Shown here piece by piece: positions 1-6,200 of a DNA stretch of 13,300 nt (within the stretch, counting starts at the first letter, position 1; each line of letters starts with the position of its first letter). The notes below the pieces were generated by a model. That model worked only from the letters and a program-made list of their open reading frames with translations, was not told where the DNA came from and did no database searches. The stretch comes from an uncultured Eubacteriales bacterium (GTDB lineage Bacteria > Bacillota > Clostridia > Oscillospirales > Acutalibacteraceae). Location of the stretch: the NCBI GenBank assembly GCA_934643185.1, contig CAKUBN010000061.1:1-13300 (forward strand). The letters are read 5' to 3'. Both the position numbers and the translations under genes were made by a program.

Positions 1-4
1 TTCA

Positions 5-39
5 AAACCCCAGTTTTGCCTGACACAAAACTGGGGTTT
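5..39. terminator. 14-bp stem-loop, likely intrinsic terminator
   Basis: A perfect 14-bp stem (5-18 with 26-39) encloses a 7-nt loop. The stem has an A/T-rich foot and a GGGG/CCCC core, the usual layout of an intrinsic terminator. The T tract is short on both strands, so direction is uncertain. It may end a gene lying left of the window, or minus-strand transcription coming from the tRNA side. It forms the left boundary of the hairpin chain that follows. Confidence 0.55.
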
Positions 40-50
40 CTCGACGGTCT

Positions 51-217
51 GTAATATGCTGACGCATATTGTGAAATTTTCTGCTTACGCAGAATAGTGA
101 AAAACAACTTGTAGTTGTTATAAAATCCGCCCTTAACGCGCGCAGCGCATTTCACTGCGAAGCAATTTCACAATAACCAAAGGTTATTATTTCACTCGCC
201 GCAAGGCGAATTTCACT
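51..217. repeat. Hairpin chain 1, spacer ATTTCAC / GTGAAAT
   Basis: This is a run of short inverted repeats with unrelated stems joined by a constant word. Stems read directly are 53-59/64-70 (loop TGAC), 79-84/89-94 (TTAC), 103-109/113-119 (TGT), 138-141/145-148 (GCA), 156-158/162-164 (GAA), 172-178/182-188 (AAA) and 196-200/205-209 (GCAA). The word ATTTCAC occurs exactly at 149-155, 165-171, 189-195 and 210-216. Its reverse complement GTGAAAT is at 71-77, with a near copy at 97-103. The spacer therefore changes orientation near 120-137. No ORF is convincing here. It is not a CRISPR, because the stems are self-complementary and the spacer is only 7 nt. The function is unknown. Confidence 0.8.
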
Positions 218-218
218 G

Positions 219-256
219 AAAAAAGGTCTTTGTCAAAATGACAAAGACCTTTTTTT
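219..256. terminator. Bidirectional intrinsic terminator
   Basis: A 17-bp perfect stem (219-235 with 239-255) has an AAA loop, an A tract on the left and a T run at 250-256. It therefore works as a U-tailed hairpin on either strand. On the minus strand it directly follows the distal copy of the tRNA 3' end at 256-267. This fits it having been the tRNA's own terminator before the mobile element inserted. Confidence 0.85.
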
Positions 257-267
257 CTGGTGGGCCA
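256..267. repeat. Distal attachment-site repeat (copy of tRNA 3' end)
   Basis: The 12 bases TCTGGTGGGCCA are identical to 3100-3111. The latter contains the 3' end of the tRNA (TGGCCCACCA on the minus strand, followed by GA). A directly repeated tRNA 3' end about 2.8 kb from the intact tRNA, with mobile-element remnants between, is the classic sign of site-specific integration. Twelve bases is short for such a site, so moderate confidence. Confidence 0.6.
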
Positions 268-279
268 CAACATTTGATA

Positions 280-398
280 GACAAAAAGAAGTCCCTTCTT
301 TTCTATTCTTTACGCTTTCAATTTTACTTAACAGCGCATCGGTGATTTCAACTTCATCGTCGCCGGTAGTAAACGTGATCGTGAATTTATCTGTAAAT
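280..398 (-). pseudogene. Possible C-terminal remnant of an element recombinase
   Basis: The open minus-strand frame across this stretch encodes a short peptide with alternating hydrophobic strands (DKFTITFTTGDDEVEITDAL) and then a charged tail. This faintly resembles the C-terminal beta-strand tail of large serine recombinases, which often sits beside the attachment site. The upstream part is replaced by IS21-type end repeats starting near 399-403. The frame runs on across the putative att site and into the terminator, stopping at 233. The family assignment is a guess from general character. It may be an unrelated fragment. Confidence 0.25.
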
Positions 399-402
399 GT
401 CA

Positions 403-492
403 ATGAAAAAGTGAGCCAGGCGCTCATGAATATTTGAGCCACCAACGACCATGAAAAAGTGAGCCACTCCGCTCACGAATATTTGAGCCACC
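403..492. repeat. IS21-type multiple terminal repeats
   Basis: Two near-identical units of 41-42 bp lie at 403-443 and 451-492, separated by 7 bp. Each contains ATGAAAAAGTGAGCCA followed by GCTCA(T/C)GAATATTTGAGCCACC. Short repeated words just downstream of istB are typical of IS21-family ends, where the transposase IstA binds repeated sites. This marks the istB-side end of the element. The outer edge is probably at 392-400, where TG dinucleotides could be the terminus. No matching opposite end is seen in the window, so the element is incomplete. Confidence 0.7.
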
Positions 493-495
493 CTG

Positions 496-850
496 CTAAG
501 CTTTATTCTGCATAGTCGCTTTCAGCCGGTAGGAATCTCCGTTCATGTCCAGCACGTAGCTGCGGAAGGTCAGCCGGTCAATCAGGGCTGCTACCATTGT
601 GGTATTTTCAAACAAATCCGTCCACTTGGAAAACGGTAGGTTGGTGGTCACAATGGTGCTGCTCTTTTCGCTTCGGTCTGAGATGACTTTAAACAGCAAC
701 TCCGACTGGTGCCTGTTAAAGCTGAGATAGCTCAGCTCATCCAGAATCAGCAAATCCGCCTTGGCCAACGTTCGTTCCAGCTTGCCCAAATGGTAATTGT
801 CCTTGGCTTCGCATAATTCCGTAGAAAGGGTCGCCGCATAAAGCCACTTG
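496..850 (-). pseudogene. istB: IS21-family helper ATPase IstB, 3' fragment
   Basis: IstB is the AAA+ ATPase that assists IstA in IS21 transposition. The frame encodes about the last 115 residues of a protein usually near 250. It starts around AATLSTELCEAKDNYHLGKL and includes the Walker B motif LLILDELSYL and a sensor-like STIVTTNLPF segment. The N-terminal part with Walker A is missing, and no istA is present. The upstream border, about 838-860, is a direct junction with a primase gene in a different frame. The fragment still carries the element's end repeats just downstream. It cannot be functional. Confidence 0.8.
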
Positions 851-1852
851 TTTCGTGTTCTCTGATTTTAGTCCACTTTGCGCTTTTTCACGATATATAT
901 AAGTTGCATACGTGTTAAACTCTCCGCTCTCGATTTTCATAACCTTCAAATGCTTATTTTGTCTAAGCGCAATGTACGGCTCATTATTTACGCTGTTGAT
1001 AAACAGTGTTGCACCTTGCTCTCGTAAAATTTCCAGTAAAGTATTCTCTTGTGCTTTATTTTTACCTCCTTTTCTTTTTTGGGGTTCCGATTTCAATTCT
1101 GTGTTCTCATCCTGTTCCGAAATATCCAAATAAGGCAAATTATCCACTTCTTCCATAGAATGTCCCGCTTTCAACCAATCATATACATCACCTTTAGGCG
1201 GCAAGTCGGGTAAACAAACGATCTTTGCATTCGGAATATTCTCCGCAATTTTCTTCGCGTATTTCATTCCGGGTTTATCGTTATCCGGAAGAATGACGAC
1301 CTCTTTATTCATGAAGTAATCCTGATATTCCGAAAGCCATTTTGACCCGGCACCGCAGTTAAGCGTAGTTGCAACTCTTCCTGCCTGAATAACCGCATCC
1401 GCACACTTTTCTCCTTCGACGAAATAGACTTTCTGCGCACGAATAACCTCCGGCAAATTGTACGGAACCGGTTTTGCATTGCCAAGCCCTCTTTCCCCGT
1501 TCGGGCGCTCAAAAGAAAAACTCTTTTTCCCATCCGCTTTATCGAAACGAGTTTTGGTATACGCAATAGAACCATCCGCATTGTAATAAGTATAGACTGT
1601 TTTGCTCATAATATTTGTTTCATTCCTTTCATCATTGTCATACAAATCTTTTAGTTTTAGCCCCACGTTATTCAGAATATCTTCCGCTTTGCACCCGGCA
1701 AAGCAGTTGAGTAAAATCTGTTTTCCGTCTTTTGAAAATCCAATAGACAGGCTGGGATTATGATCGTCATGTGCAGGGCAAATTGCCATATACTGATTTT
1801 CAGATACCTGCTTTACACCCTGAAATTTTAATAATAAATCTTGAATTTTCAT
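851..1852 (-). pseudogene. CHC2/TOPRIM primase of a mobile element, 3'-truncated
   Basis: The start is the ATG at 1852 (MKIQDLLL), preceded by an AAAGGTG ribosome binding site. An N-terminal CHC2-type zinc finger has C25, H28, C50 and C54 (CPAHDDHNPSLSI, CFAGC). A TOPRIM domain follows at about residues 140-220 with the acidic residues E146 (FVEGE) and D190/D192 (LPDND). This arrangement is typical of phage and integrative-element primases that make RNA primers for element replication. A charged linker follows (residues about 250-275). The coding sequence then runs into the istB fragment, after which the frame is out of register for istB and meaningless. The original C-terminal part, possibly a helicase, is lost. 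The gene lies 19 bp downstream of a small ORF on the same strand. Confidence 0.75.
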
Positions 1853-1871
1853 GTTTTCACCTTTCTTTGAT

Positions 1872-2030
1872 TTAGTTTCTGGAGGTGTTTGCACGGCTAC
1901 TTGTGTTTTTCACCTCCTTCGCTCCGTTTTTCTGTTTTTCTTTTGCATTTTCGATTTCTCGTGATAGTACATCAAAGCACTCAAATGCAAATTCTCTTGC
2001 GAGTTTCGTTGAAATTGTGAAGTCAGTCAT
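1872..2030 (-). CDS. Small hypothetical protein, 52 aa, mobile-element cargo
   Basis: An ORF of 52 codons begins with ATG at 2030, eight bases after a strong GGAGGG site (2039-2044), and ends with TAA at 1872-1874. It begins MTDFTISTKLAREFAFECFD. It has no cysteine cluster or membrane segment. The N-terminal half reads as an amphipathic helix and the tail is lysine- and serine-rich. It lies 19 bp upstream of the primase fragment and was probably translated from the same mRNA. I do not recognise the family. The good ribosome binding site and operon position support it being real. Confidence 0.5.
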   Translation of the reverse strand: MTDFTISTKLAREFAFECFDVLSREIENAKEKQKNGAKEVKNTSSRANTSRN

Positions 2031-2148
2031 CTTGACAACCCTCCAAAAATTTTTTTGTTTTGTGCTGTCTATAACTGATATTCACAATTAAATTCACTTG
2101 ACGGAATTAAATGGGTATAGTATTCTATTGAATAAGGAAGGGATGTTT

Positions 2149-2974
2149 ATGGAACTAAATATAGGCATGAATACATCTGATTACGAATGCAGAGAATATC
2201 TGGCTTCCATACGATGGAAAAACGGATTTAAGTGTCCGCGCTGCGGCTGTGCGGAAGCCTGGAAAACGAAAGAGATCAAATATAAATGTAAGAAATGCGG
2301 ATATAAAATGTCTGTGACCTCCGGGACGATTTTTCAGGATTCACATACGCCATTAAAGAAATGGCTTGCCGCTATAGATTTGATAAACACATCAAACGGA
2401 AAAATCACAGCATGTTCTCTCCAAAACAAATTAAAATTGGGCAGTAACCGCACCGCTCAAAAAAATGACATGCCTTATTAAAAAAGCTCTTGTAAGAACA
2501 CAAATCAGAAAATACAAAAAAGTACCTGCAGAGATGCTAAACTTGCCAGTAGAAATCGATGTCATTCCGATCGTCATTACGCGTGAGCACTTTTTCGTAA
2601 TTACTGCTGTTGAAAAGCTTGGCAATCGTACCGGCCGTATTCAGATCAAACAAACCGATAACAGCCCGCAGGAATTTACAGATTTTATCCGGAATACGAT
2701 TAACGTAAACACTTCTCAAAATGGGCAAAAGAAAATTGGTCTTATTTGCCCCAAGATTTTGCCAAGCGAAATACGCGAAGAGTATAATCAACTAATAAAG
2801 AATTCACGTTATGCCTATACCATTTTTAAAAATGTGTCCTCAAAATTCAAGAAATATATAAGTGAGCATTATCATGGAAACTTCGATGTCTGCTGTGAAA
2901 ATTTCTGTGTTACACAAAATGCTAAATTCACTTCTGTCTCCCGTGAAGAAATTCTCGAAACCATGTTAAAATAA
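2149..2974 (+). pseudogene. IS1595-like transposase, frameshifted and degenerate
   Basis: The best start is ATG 2149, six bases after AAGGAAGGG (2134-2142). The N-terminal part has the family zinc ribbon (C29, C32, C47, C50 in RWKNGFKCPRCG ... YKCKKCGYKM), then the SGTIFQDSHTPLKKW segment and a helix resembling LGSNRTA. At seven As (2459-2465) the frame is lost: it stops at 2481, while the rest continues one base on, from about 2465 to 2974. The downstream part aligns by eye with the family's DDE domain. Only one acidic residue (VEID) is evident; the expected D-E pair with glycines and the second aspartate are replaced. Slippage on the A run could fuse the frames. Otherwise it is decaying. 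Confidence 0.6.
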
Positions 2975-3006
2975 AAAAAGACGGCACTGCCATATAGACA
3001 GTACCG
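2973..3006 (-). terminator. Minus-strand terminator at IS end
   Basis: A stem of 8 bp with one mismatch (2982-2989 with 2999-3006) is followed, on the minus strand, by seven Ts (complement of A 2973-2979). It overlaps the right inverted repeat of the IS1595-like element and could block transcription entering it from the tRNA side. Confidence 0.5.
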
Positions 3007-3031
3007 CCTAAGCGTTCATATTTACATTTCA

Positions 3032-3047
3032 TTGCAAAGCTTTGCAA
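3032..3047. repeat. 16-bp perfect palindrome beside the attachment site
   Basis: TTGCAAAGCTTTGCAA is fully self-complementary without a loop, unlike the terminator hairpins nearby. It lies about 53 bp from the proximal att repeat. It could be a binding site for a dimeric protein of the element. It could also be chance in AT-rich DNA. Confidence 0.4.
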
Positions 3048-3052
3048 AAGCC

Positions 3053-3087
3053 AAAGCCCCCAAGAAAGAAGACTTCTTGAGGGCTTT
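3053..3087 (-). terminator. Stem-loop downstream of the tRNA
   Basis: Positions 3053-3066 pair with 3074-3087 with one mismatch (C3060/A3080). This gives a strong hairpin 15 bp beyond the tRNA 3' end on the minus strand. The T tract after the stem is broken (GGCTTTTG). It probably ends the tRNA transcript now that the element lies between the tRNA and the hairpin at 219-256. Confidence 0.6.
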
Positions 3088-3099
3088 GTTTAATATTGC

Positions 3100-3111
3100 T
3101 CTGGTGGGCCA
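3100..3111. repeat. Proximal attachment-site repeat at tRNA 3' end
   Basis: These 12 bases overlap the last ten bases of the tRNA (including encoded CCA) and two bases beyond. They match 256-267 exactly. Because the element keeps the tRNA end intact, the tRNA remains functional after insertion. Confidence 0.6.
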
Positions 3112-3178
3112 TCAGGGACTCGAACCTTGGACCAACCGGTTATGAGCCGGTAGCTCTAACCAACTGAGCTAATGGCCC
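3102..3178 (-). tRNA. tRNA with CAU anticodon (Met or Ile2)
   Basis: The 77-nt sequence folds as a full cloverleaf. It has a 7-bp acceptor stem (GGGCCAT/ATGGCCC), a D arm with AGCTCAGTTGGTTAGAGC, anticodon loop CTCATAA, a T arm with GGTTCGAGTCC, and an encoded CCA end. The anticodon CAU is the complement of 3142-3144. CAU serves elongator Met, or Ile2 after lysidine modification. The stem closing GGCTCATAACC resembles Ile2 and Met tRNAs of Firmicutes and I cannot separate them. It is not the initiator type, since position 1 pairs. It has its own promoter and its 3' end is the apparent integration site of the element to its left. Confidence 0.95.
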
Positions 3179-3200
3179 GGATATATATCTGAGCTTAAAG

Positions 3201-3229
3201 ATTATATCACAAATTAAGTCTGAATGCAA
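3201..3229 (-). promoter_or_regulatory. Sigma-A promoter of the tRNA
   Basis: On the minus strand, TTGCAT (3224-3229) and a perfect TATAAT (3201-3206) are separated by 17 bp. Transcription would start near 3194, about 16 bases before the mature tRNA 5' end. Confidence 0.8.
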
Positions 3230-3250
3230 GCCCGAAATTGGCTTTGGGGA

Positions 3251-3281
3251 AAGAAAAAGGAGAGCCGCAAAACGACTCTCC
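3251..3281 (-). terminator. Terminator of the efp / CD1247-domain unit
   Basis: The stem GGAGAG/CTCTCC (3259-3264 with 3276-3281) is extended by CG/CG around a TTTTG loop. On the minus strand it is followed by TTTTTCTTT. It lies about 30 bp after the stop codon of the acidic zinc-ribbon gene. Confidence 0.8.
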
Positions 3282-3312
3282 CGTTCTTTACAGGTTTTAT
3301 ATGACCCGAAAA

Positions 3313-3762
3313 TTATTCCTTATTGCAGTCGCAGTTTTCGCCGCAATCGCAGGACTCGTCTTCTTCGAGGTCGAACTCCAGCGTTTCGCCGCAGTTCGGG
3401 CAATCGATGGAGCCCTCATCGAGCATTTCTTCGTTGAGCTCGATGGTATCGCCGCACTTCGGGCAGGTGACTTCGTAGTAGCACTCGTCCTCGTCGTCTT
3501 CCCATGCGTCGTCATCGTCGTAATCGTCTTCGTCCTCGTCGATGTCGTAGAACTCTTCTTCCAGCTCGCCGAGGTCTTCGTCGATCTCGTCTACCTGGCC
3601 GCTGAGCTCATCGTATGCGTCTTCCATTTCCTCAACGGAAAGGGAGAGGTCGTCGAGCAGGTCAACGATCGCGTTGAAGAGCTTCGTCTCCTTCGCATTC
3701 GGGTCCAGATCCATGCCTTCCATCAAACCGCGGATGTATGCCGCTTTCTCGGAATTTGTCAT
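3313..3762 (-). CDS. CD1247-domain acidic zinc-ribbon protein
   Basis: I start it at ATG 3762 (MTNSEKAAYIRGLMEG), nine codons inside a longer open frame, because this is where family similarity begins and AGGTG lies just upstream. The 149-aa product has an N-terminal helical region (residues 1-65, heptad-like acidic helices) matching the conserved CD1247 N-terminal family of Clostridia. A very acidic stretch (65-93) follows, then a zinc ribbon CPKC (C100, C103) and CPNC (C121, C124). The function is unknown. Four more cysteines close the tail (C138, C140, C144, C146), which could bind a second metal. It lies 90 bp downstream of efp and is probably cotranscribed, ending at the hairpin 3251-3281. 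Confidence 0.8.
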   Translation of the reverse strand: MTNSEKAAYIRGLMEGMDLDPNAKETKLFNAIVDLLDDLSLSVEEMEDAYDELSGQVDEIDEDLGELEEEFYDIDEDEDDYDDDDAWEDDEDECYYEVTCPKCGDTIELNEEMLDEGSIDCPNCGETLEFDLEEDESCDCGENCDCNKE

Positions 3763-3852
3763 GCTTGCACCTATCTTTCCGGCAGGCAAACGCGCTGCCT
3801 AACGTAGGGCTTTCGCCCCGGGTGTTTCGGCGTATGGAACAAGGAAAAACGC

Positions 3853-4410
3853 TTATGCGCGCTCCATGTACTCGCCGGTTCTGGTATCGACGCGGATCAT
3901 TTCGCCTTCGTTGATGAAGATCGGAACCTTGATCTCTGCGCCGGTCTCCAGCGTAGCGGGCTTCGTGACGTTCGTAGCGGTATCGCCCTTCACGCCCGGC
4001 TCGGTCTCCGTGACCTGAAGCTCAACAAAGTTCGGCGGCTCAATGCCAAAAACGTTGCCCTTGTAGGAGAGCACCTTGCAAACCATGTTTTCCTTCACAA
4101 AGCGGAAGTTGTCGCCGAGGACATTCGGGCTGATCGGCAGCTGCTCATAGGTCTCGCTGTCCATGAAATAGTACAGGTCGCCGTCATTGTAGAGATACTC
4201 CATGTCCTTTCTCTCAATGAAAGCGGTCGGGTACTTATCGTTCGGGTTGAACGTCTTTTCCGTCACGGCACCGGAGATCACGTTGCGGATCTTGGTGCGG
4301 ACGAACGCCGCGCCCTTGCCGGGCTTGACGTGCTGGAATTCAATGATCGAGTAAACGTTGCCGTCCATTTCAAAGGTGACGCCGTTTCTGAAATCGCCTG
4401 CGGTTACCAT
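3853..4410 (-). CDS. efp: Elongation factor P
   Basis: EF-P binds between the P and E sites of the ribosome and rescues stalling at polyproline. At 185 aa the length is standard. It has an N-terminal KOW-like domain (MVTAGDFRNGVTFEMDGNVY), an OB domain II, and a C-terminal OB domain ending IRVDTRTGEYMERA. The loop HVKPGKGAAFVR presents K32, the residue modified in many bacteria. No modification genes are in view. ATG 4410 follows GGAGGT by nine bases, and a consensus promoter lies upstream. It is next to an M24B peptidase, as in Bacillus subtilis yqhT-efp. Confidence 0.98.
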   Translation of the reverse strand: MVTAGDFRNGVTFEMDGNVYSIIEFQHVKPGKGAAFVRTKIRNVISGAVTEKTFNPNDKYPTAFIERKDMEYLYNDGDLYYFMDSETYEQLPISPNVLGDNFRFVKENMVCKVLSYKGNVFGIEPPNFVELQVTETEPGVKGDTATNVTKPATLETGAEIKVPIFINEGEMIRVDTRTGEYMERA

Positions 4411-4442
4411 ATAGATAATACCTCCAAATTTTTCTTAGGTCT

Positions 4443-4471
4443 ATTGTATAACAGAAAGCGGCTTTTTTCAA
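4443..4471 (-). promoter_or_regulatory. Promoter of efp
   Basis: On the minus strand, TTGAAA (4466-4471) and TACAAT (4443-4448) are 17 bp apart. They sit between the stop of the upstream peptidase gene and the efp ribosome binding site, so efp can be expressed independently of the peptidase. Confidence 0.75.
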
Positions 4472-4508
4472 GAAAAAACCGTTCTGTTTCTCCGTTTTTT
4501 CGGAAATT

Positions 4509-5588
4509 TTACAGGATGATGAGCTCCTTCGGGGAATGCGTAAGGCTGCGGCAGCCGTCATCTGTGATGAGCAGCATGTCTTCAATGCGCACGCCGCACT
4601 TGCCCGGGATGTAGATGCCCGGCTCATCGGTGATGACCATGCCCGGCTCGCAGATGGTCTCATCGGTCTTATTGAAGCGCGGCCACTCGTGGATCTCGAA
4701 GCCTACGCCGTGGCCGAGGCCGTGACCGAACGTGTTCGGGTACGGGGTCTCGATGATGTCGCGCGCGATCTTATCCACATCGCAGCAGCGCATGCCCGGG
4801 TGTACGCCGTCGATAACGGCGAGCTGCGCCTTTAAGACCGTGTTGTAGATGGCTCTCTGCTCATCGTTTACATAGCCGAGCGCGACGGTACGGGTCATAT
4901 CGGAATGATAGCCCGCGAGCATGGCGCCGGTATCCATGGTGATGAGATCACCCTTTTTGATCTGTGTGTTGCCCGGAATGCCGTGGCACTGCGAGCCGTT
5001 TGCGCCGGTGACGACGATGGGGTTGAACGCGTTGCCGTCCGCACCCTCTTTGCGCATGAAGAACTCGATCTCCAGCGCGATCTCGCGCTCCGTTACGCCT
5101 TCTTTGATATAGGGGAGGATGTGCTCGAACGTAGCGTCTGTGATGGCCTGTGCGTCACAGATTTTCTTCACTTCCTCATCGCTCTTGACGATGCGCTGCT
5201 TGCGGATGGCATCGTCCAAGGTCGTATCCAAAACCGCCTTGGCGCCGCACTCTTCGGAGAGCTGCTCAAAACGCTTCGCATGACCGTAGGGCAGAGCGGC
5301 GTATTCCATGTACACCTCGGTGATGCCGTGCTTTTTCAGAAGCGTCTTATAGGTTTCGTTAAGCGAGGTGAACTCCACAACCTCCACATTTTGCGCCTTG
5401 GCGCGTGCGGCCTCAGTGTAACGGAAATCGAGGAGATAATAAGCCTGCTCGGAAGTGAGCAGCAGTGCGCCGTCTGTGGACGGGAACGCCGTGAGGTAAT
5501 AGAGATTCGTTTCGGAAACGATCAGCGCCGCTTTTTTGCTATCGCCGCCGATGACAGAATTGGTAAGACGTTCGATCGGATTGCTCAT
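4509..5588 (-). CDS. M24B aminopeptidase P / Xaa-Pro dipeptidase-like
   Basis: This cytosolic metallopeptidase removes N-terminal residues next to proline. At 359 aa it matches the short YqhT/PepQ type. A creatinase-like N-terminal domain (about 1-130) precedes the pita-bread catalytic domain. The five metal ligands are all present: D219 (MDTGA), D230 (SDMTRT), H293 (GHGLGHGVG), E322 (DEPGIY) and E336 (VRIEDM). The assisting histidines H202 and H300 are also there. ATG 5588 follows AAAGGGG. It lies 39 bp after yqeG and just before efp. The efp link may reflect proline-related processing, though that is inference. PepP versus PepQ specificity cannot be settled from sequence alone. Confidence 0.92.
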   Translation of the reverse strand: MSNPIERLTNSVIGGDSKKAALIVSETNLYYLTAFPSTDGALLLTSEQAYYLLDFRYTEAARAKAQNVEVVEFTSLNETYKTLLKKHGITEVYMEYAALPYGHAKRFEQLSEECGAKAVLDTTLDDAIRKQRIVKSDEEVKKICDAQAITDATFEHILPYIKEGVTEREIALEIEFFMRKEGADGNAFNPIVVTGANGSQCHGIPGNTQIKKGDLITMDTGAMLAGYHSDMTRTVALGYVNDEQRAIYNTVLKAQLAVIDGVHPGMRCCDVDKIARDIIETPYPNTFGHGLGHGVGFEIHEWPRFNKTDETICEPGMVITDEPGIYIPGKCGVRIEDMLLITDDGCRSLTHSPKELIIL

Positions 5589-5627
5589 TGATAATTCCCC
5601 TTTCTAATGTGTACCCAAAGGTGCCCT

Positions 5628-6152
5628 TTATGCTTTGCTTTTTACCGTTTCTTCCCCGGCCGTGAGCCGCGTATAGTGCGGGCGCAAAAAGCCTTCCAGA
5701 CTGCGCTTGAAGCGCACCGTGGCGGAAGGATCCGGCGACAGGGGGTCAAGTAAAACCGACCGCATTCCGCAAAGGTTTGCGCCGAGGATATCGGTGAAGA
5801 TCTGGTCGCCCACGACAAGGCATTCCCTGCGGGGCGTGCCGGCCATTTTCTTTGCGCGCAGGTAGCCGAGTGGAAACGGCTTGCACGCGAAAGAAACGAA
5901 CGGCAGATTGAACTGCGCGGCAAAGGGCGCCACACGTTTTTTGTAATTGTTGGAAACAACGATCAGCTTGACGCCGCTTGCCGTTACGCTTTGTGCCCAC
6001 GCCCGCACGCCGGGGAACGGCGTCTGCGAGCCGTGCGGCGACATGGTGTTATCCACATCGAGCACGATCATGTGCACATGGAGCGCTTTCAGCATTTTGG
6101 GCGTAAGCTCCGTCACGCAGTGGAGCGTGCCGGTCGGTTTAAATACCGCCAT
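5628..6152 (-). CDS. yqeG: YqeG family HAD phosphatase
   Basis: This is a 174-aa HAD-superfamily IIIA phosphatase. Motif I is LDVDNT (nucleophile D32, acid D34), motif II is VVSNN (S67), motif III lysine is K91 in KPFP, and motif IV is VGDQIFTDILGAN (D116, D121). The natural substrate is not known; family members are cytosolic and conserved in Firmicutes. ATG 6152 is the only suitable start, but the AGGAGG upstream is 14 bases away, further than usual, so initiation may be weak. No clear promoter separates it from rpsU, so it may depend on read-through of the rpsU terminator. The peptidase gene follows closely. Confidence 0.92.
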   Translation of the reverse strand: MAVFKPTGTLHCVTELTPKMLKALHVHMIVLDVDNTMSPHGSQTPFPGVRAWAQSVTASGVKLIVVSNNYKKRVAPFAAQFNLPFVSFACKPFPLGYLRAKKMAGTPRRECLVVGDQIFTDILGANLCGMRSVLLDPLSPDPSATVRFKRSLEGFLRPHYTRLTAGEETVKSKA

Positions 6153-6200
6153 AGCTTTGGTCTTTGCCTCCTGTGTTGTTCGGGAAAAACCCGTTTACAC

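Larger units (their letters stand above)
2060..3006 (+). mobile_element. IS1595-like insertion sequence
   Basis: A transposase-like gene is flanked by imperfect terminal inverted repeats. GTGCTGTCTATA at 2062-2073 matches the complement of 2993-3004 (GTACTGTCTATA) at 11 of 12 positions. The size, about 0.95 kb, suits a compact IS1595-family element. No target-site duplication is clear, so exact ends are approximate. It inserted just upstream of the small ORF and primase of the resident element and carries its own gene on the opposite strand. Confidence 0.6.

Noticed and set aside
51..217. CRISPR array
   Set aside because: The constant word is only 7 nt and the variable parts are themselves palindromes of uneven length; no cas genes are present.
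2098..2148. TTG start for the IS1595-like transposase
   Set aside because: No ribosome binding site precedes it, while ATG 2149 has AAGGAAGGG at good spacing.
3238..3807. Plus-strand ORF of 189 codons
   Set aside because: It is antisense to the CD1247-domain gene, whose acidic codons mirror as a hydrophobic, valine- and leucine-rich frame; no family match is seen.
4472..4505. Terminator after the M24B peptidase
   Set aside because: The A6/T6 flanks can pair but the inner GC pairs do not match well, so I could not support it as a separate feature.
4905..5591. Long plus-strand ORF opposite the peptidase
   Set aside because: It is a shadow of the M24B gene, which has all five metal ligands on the minus strand.
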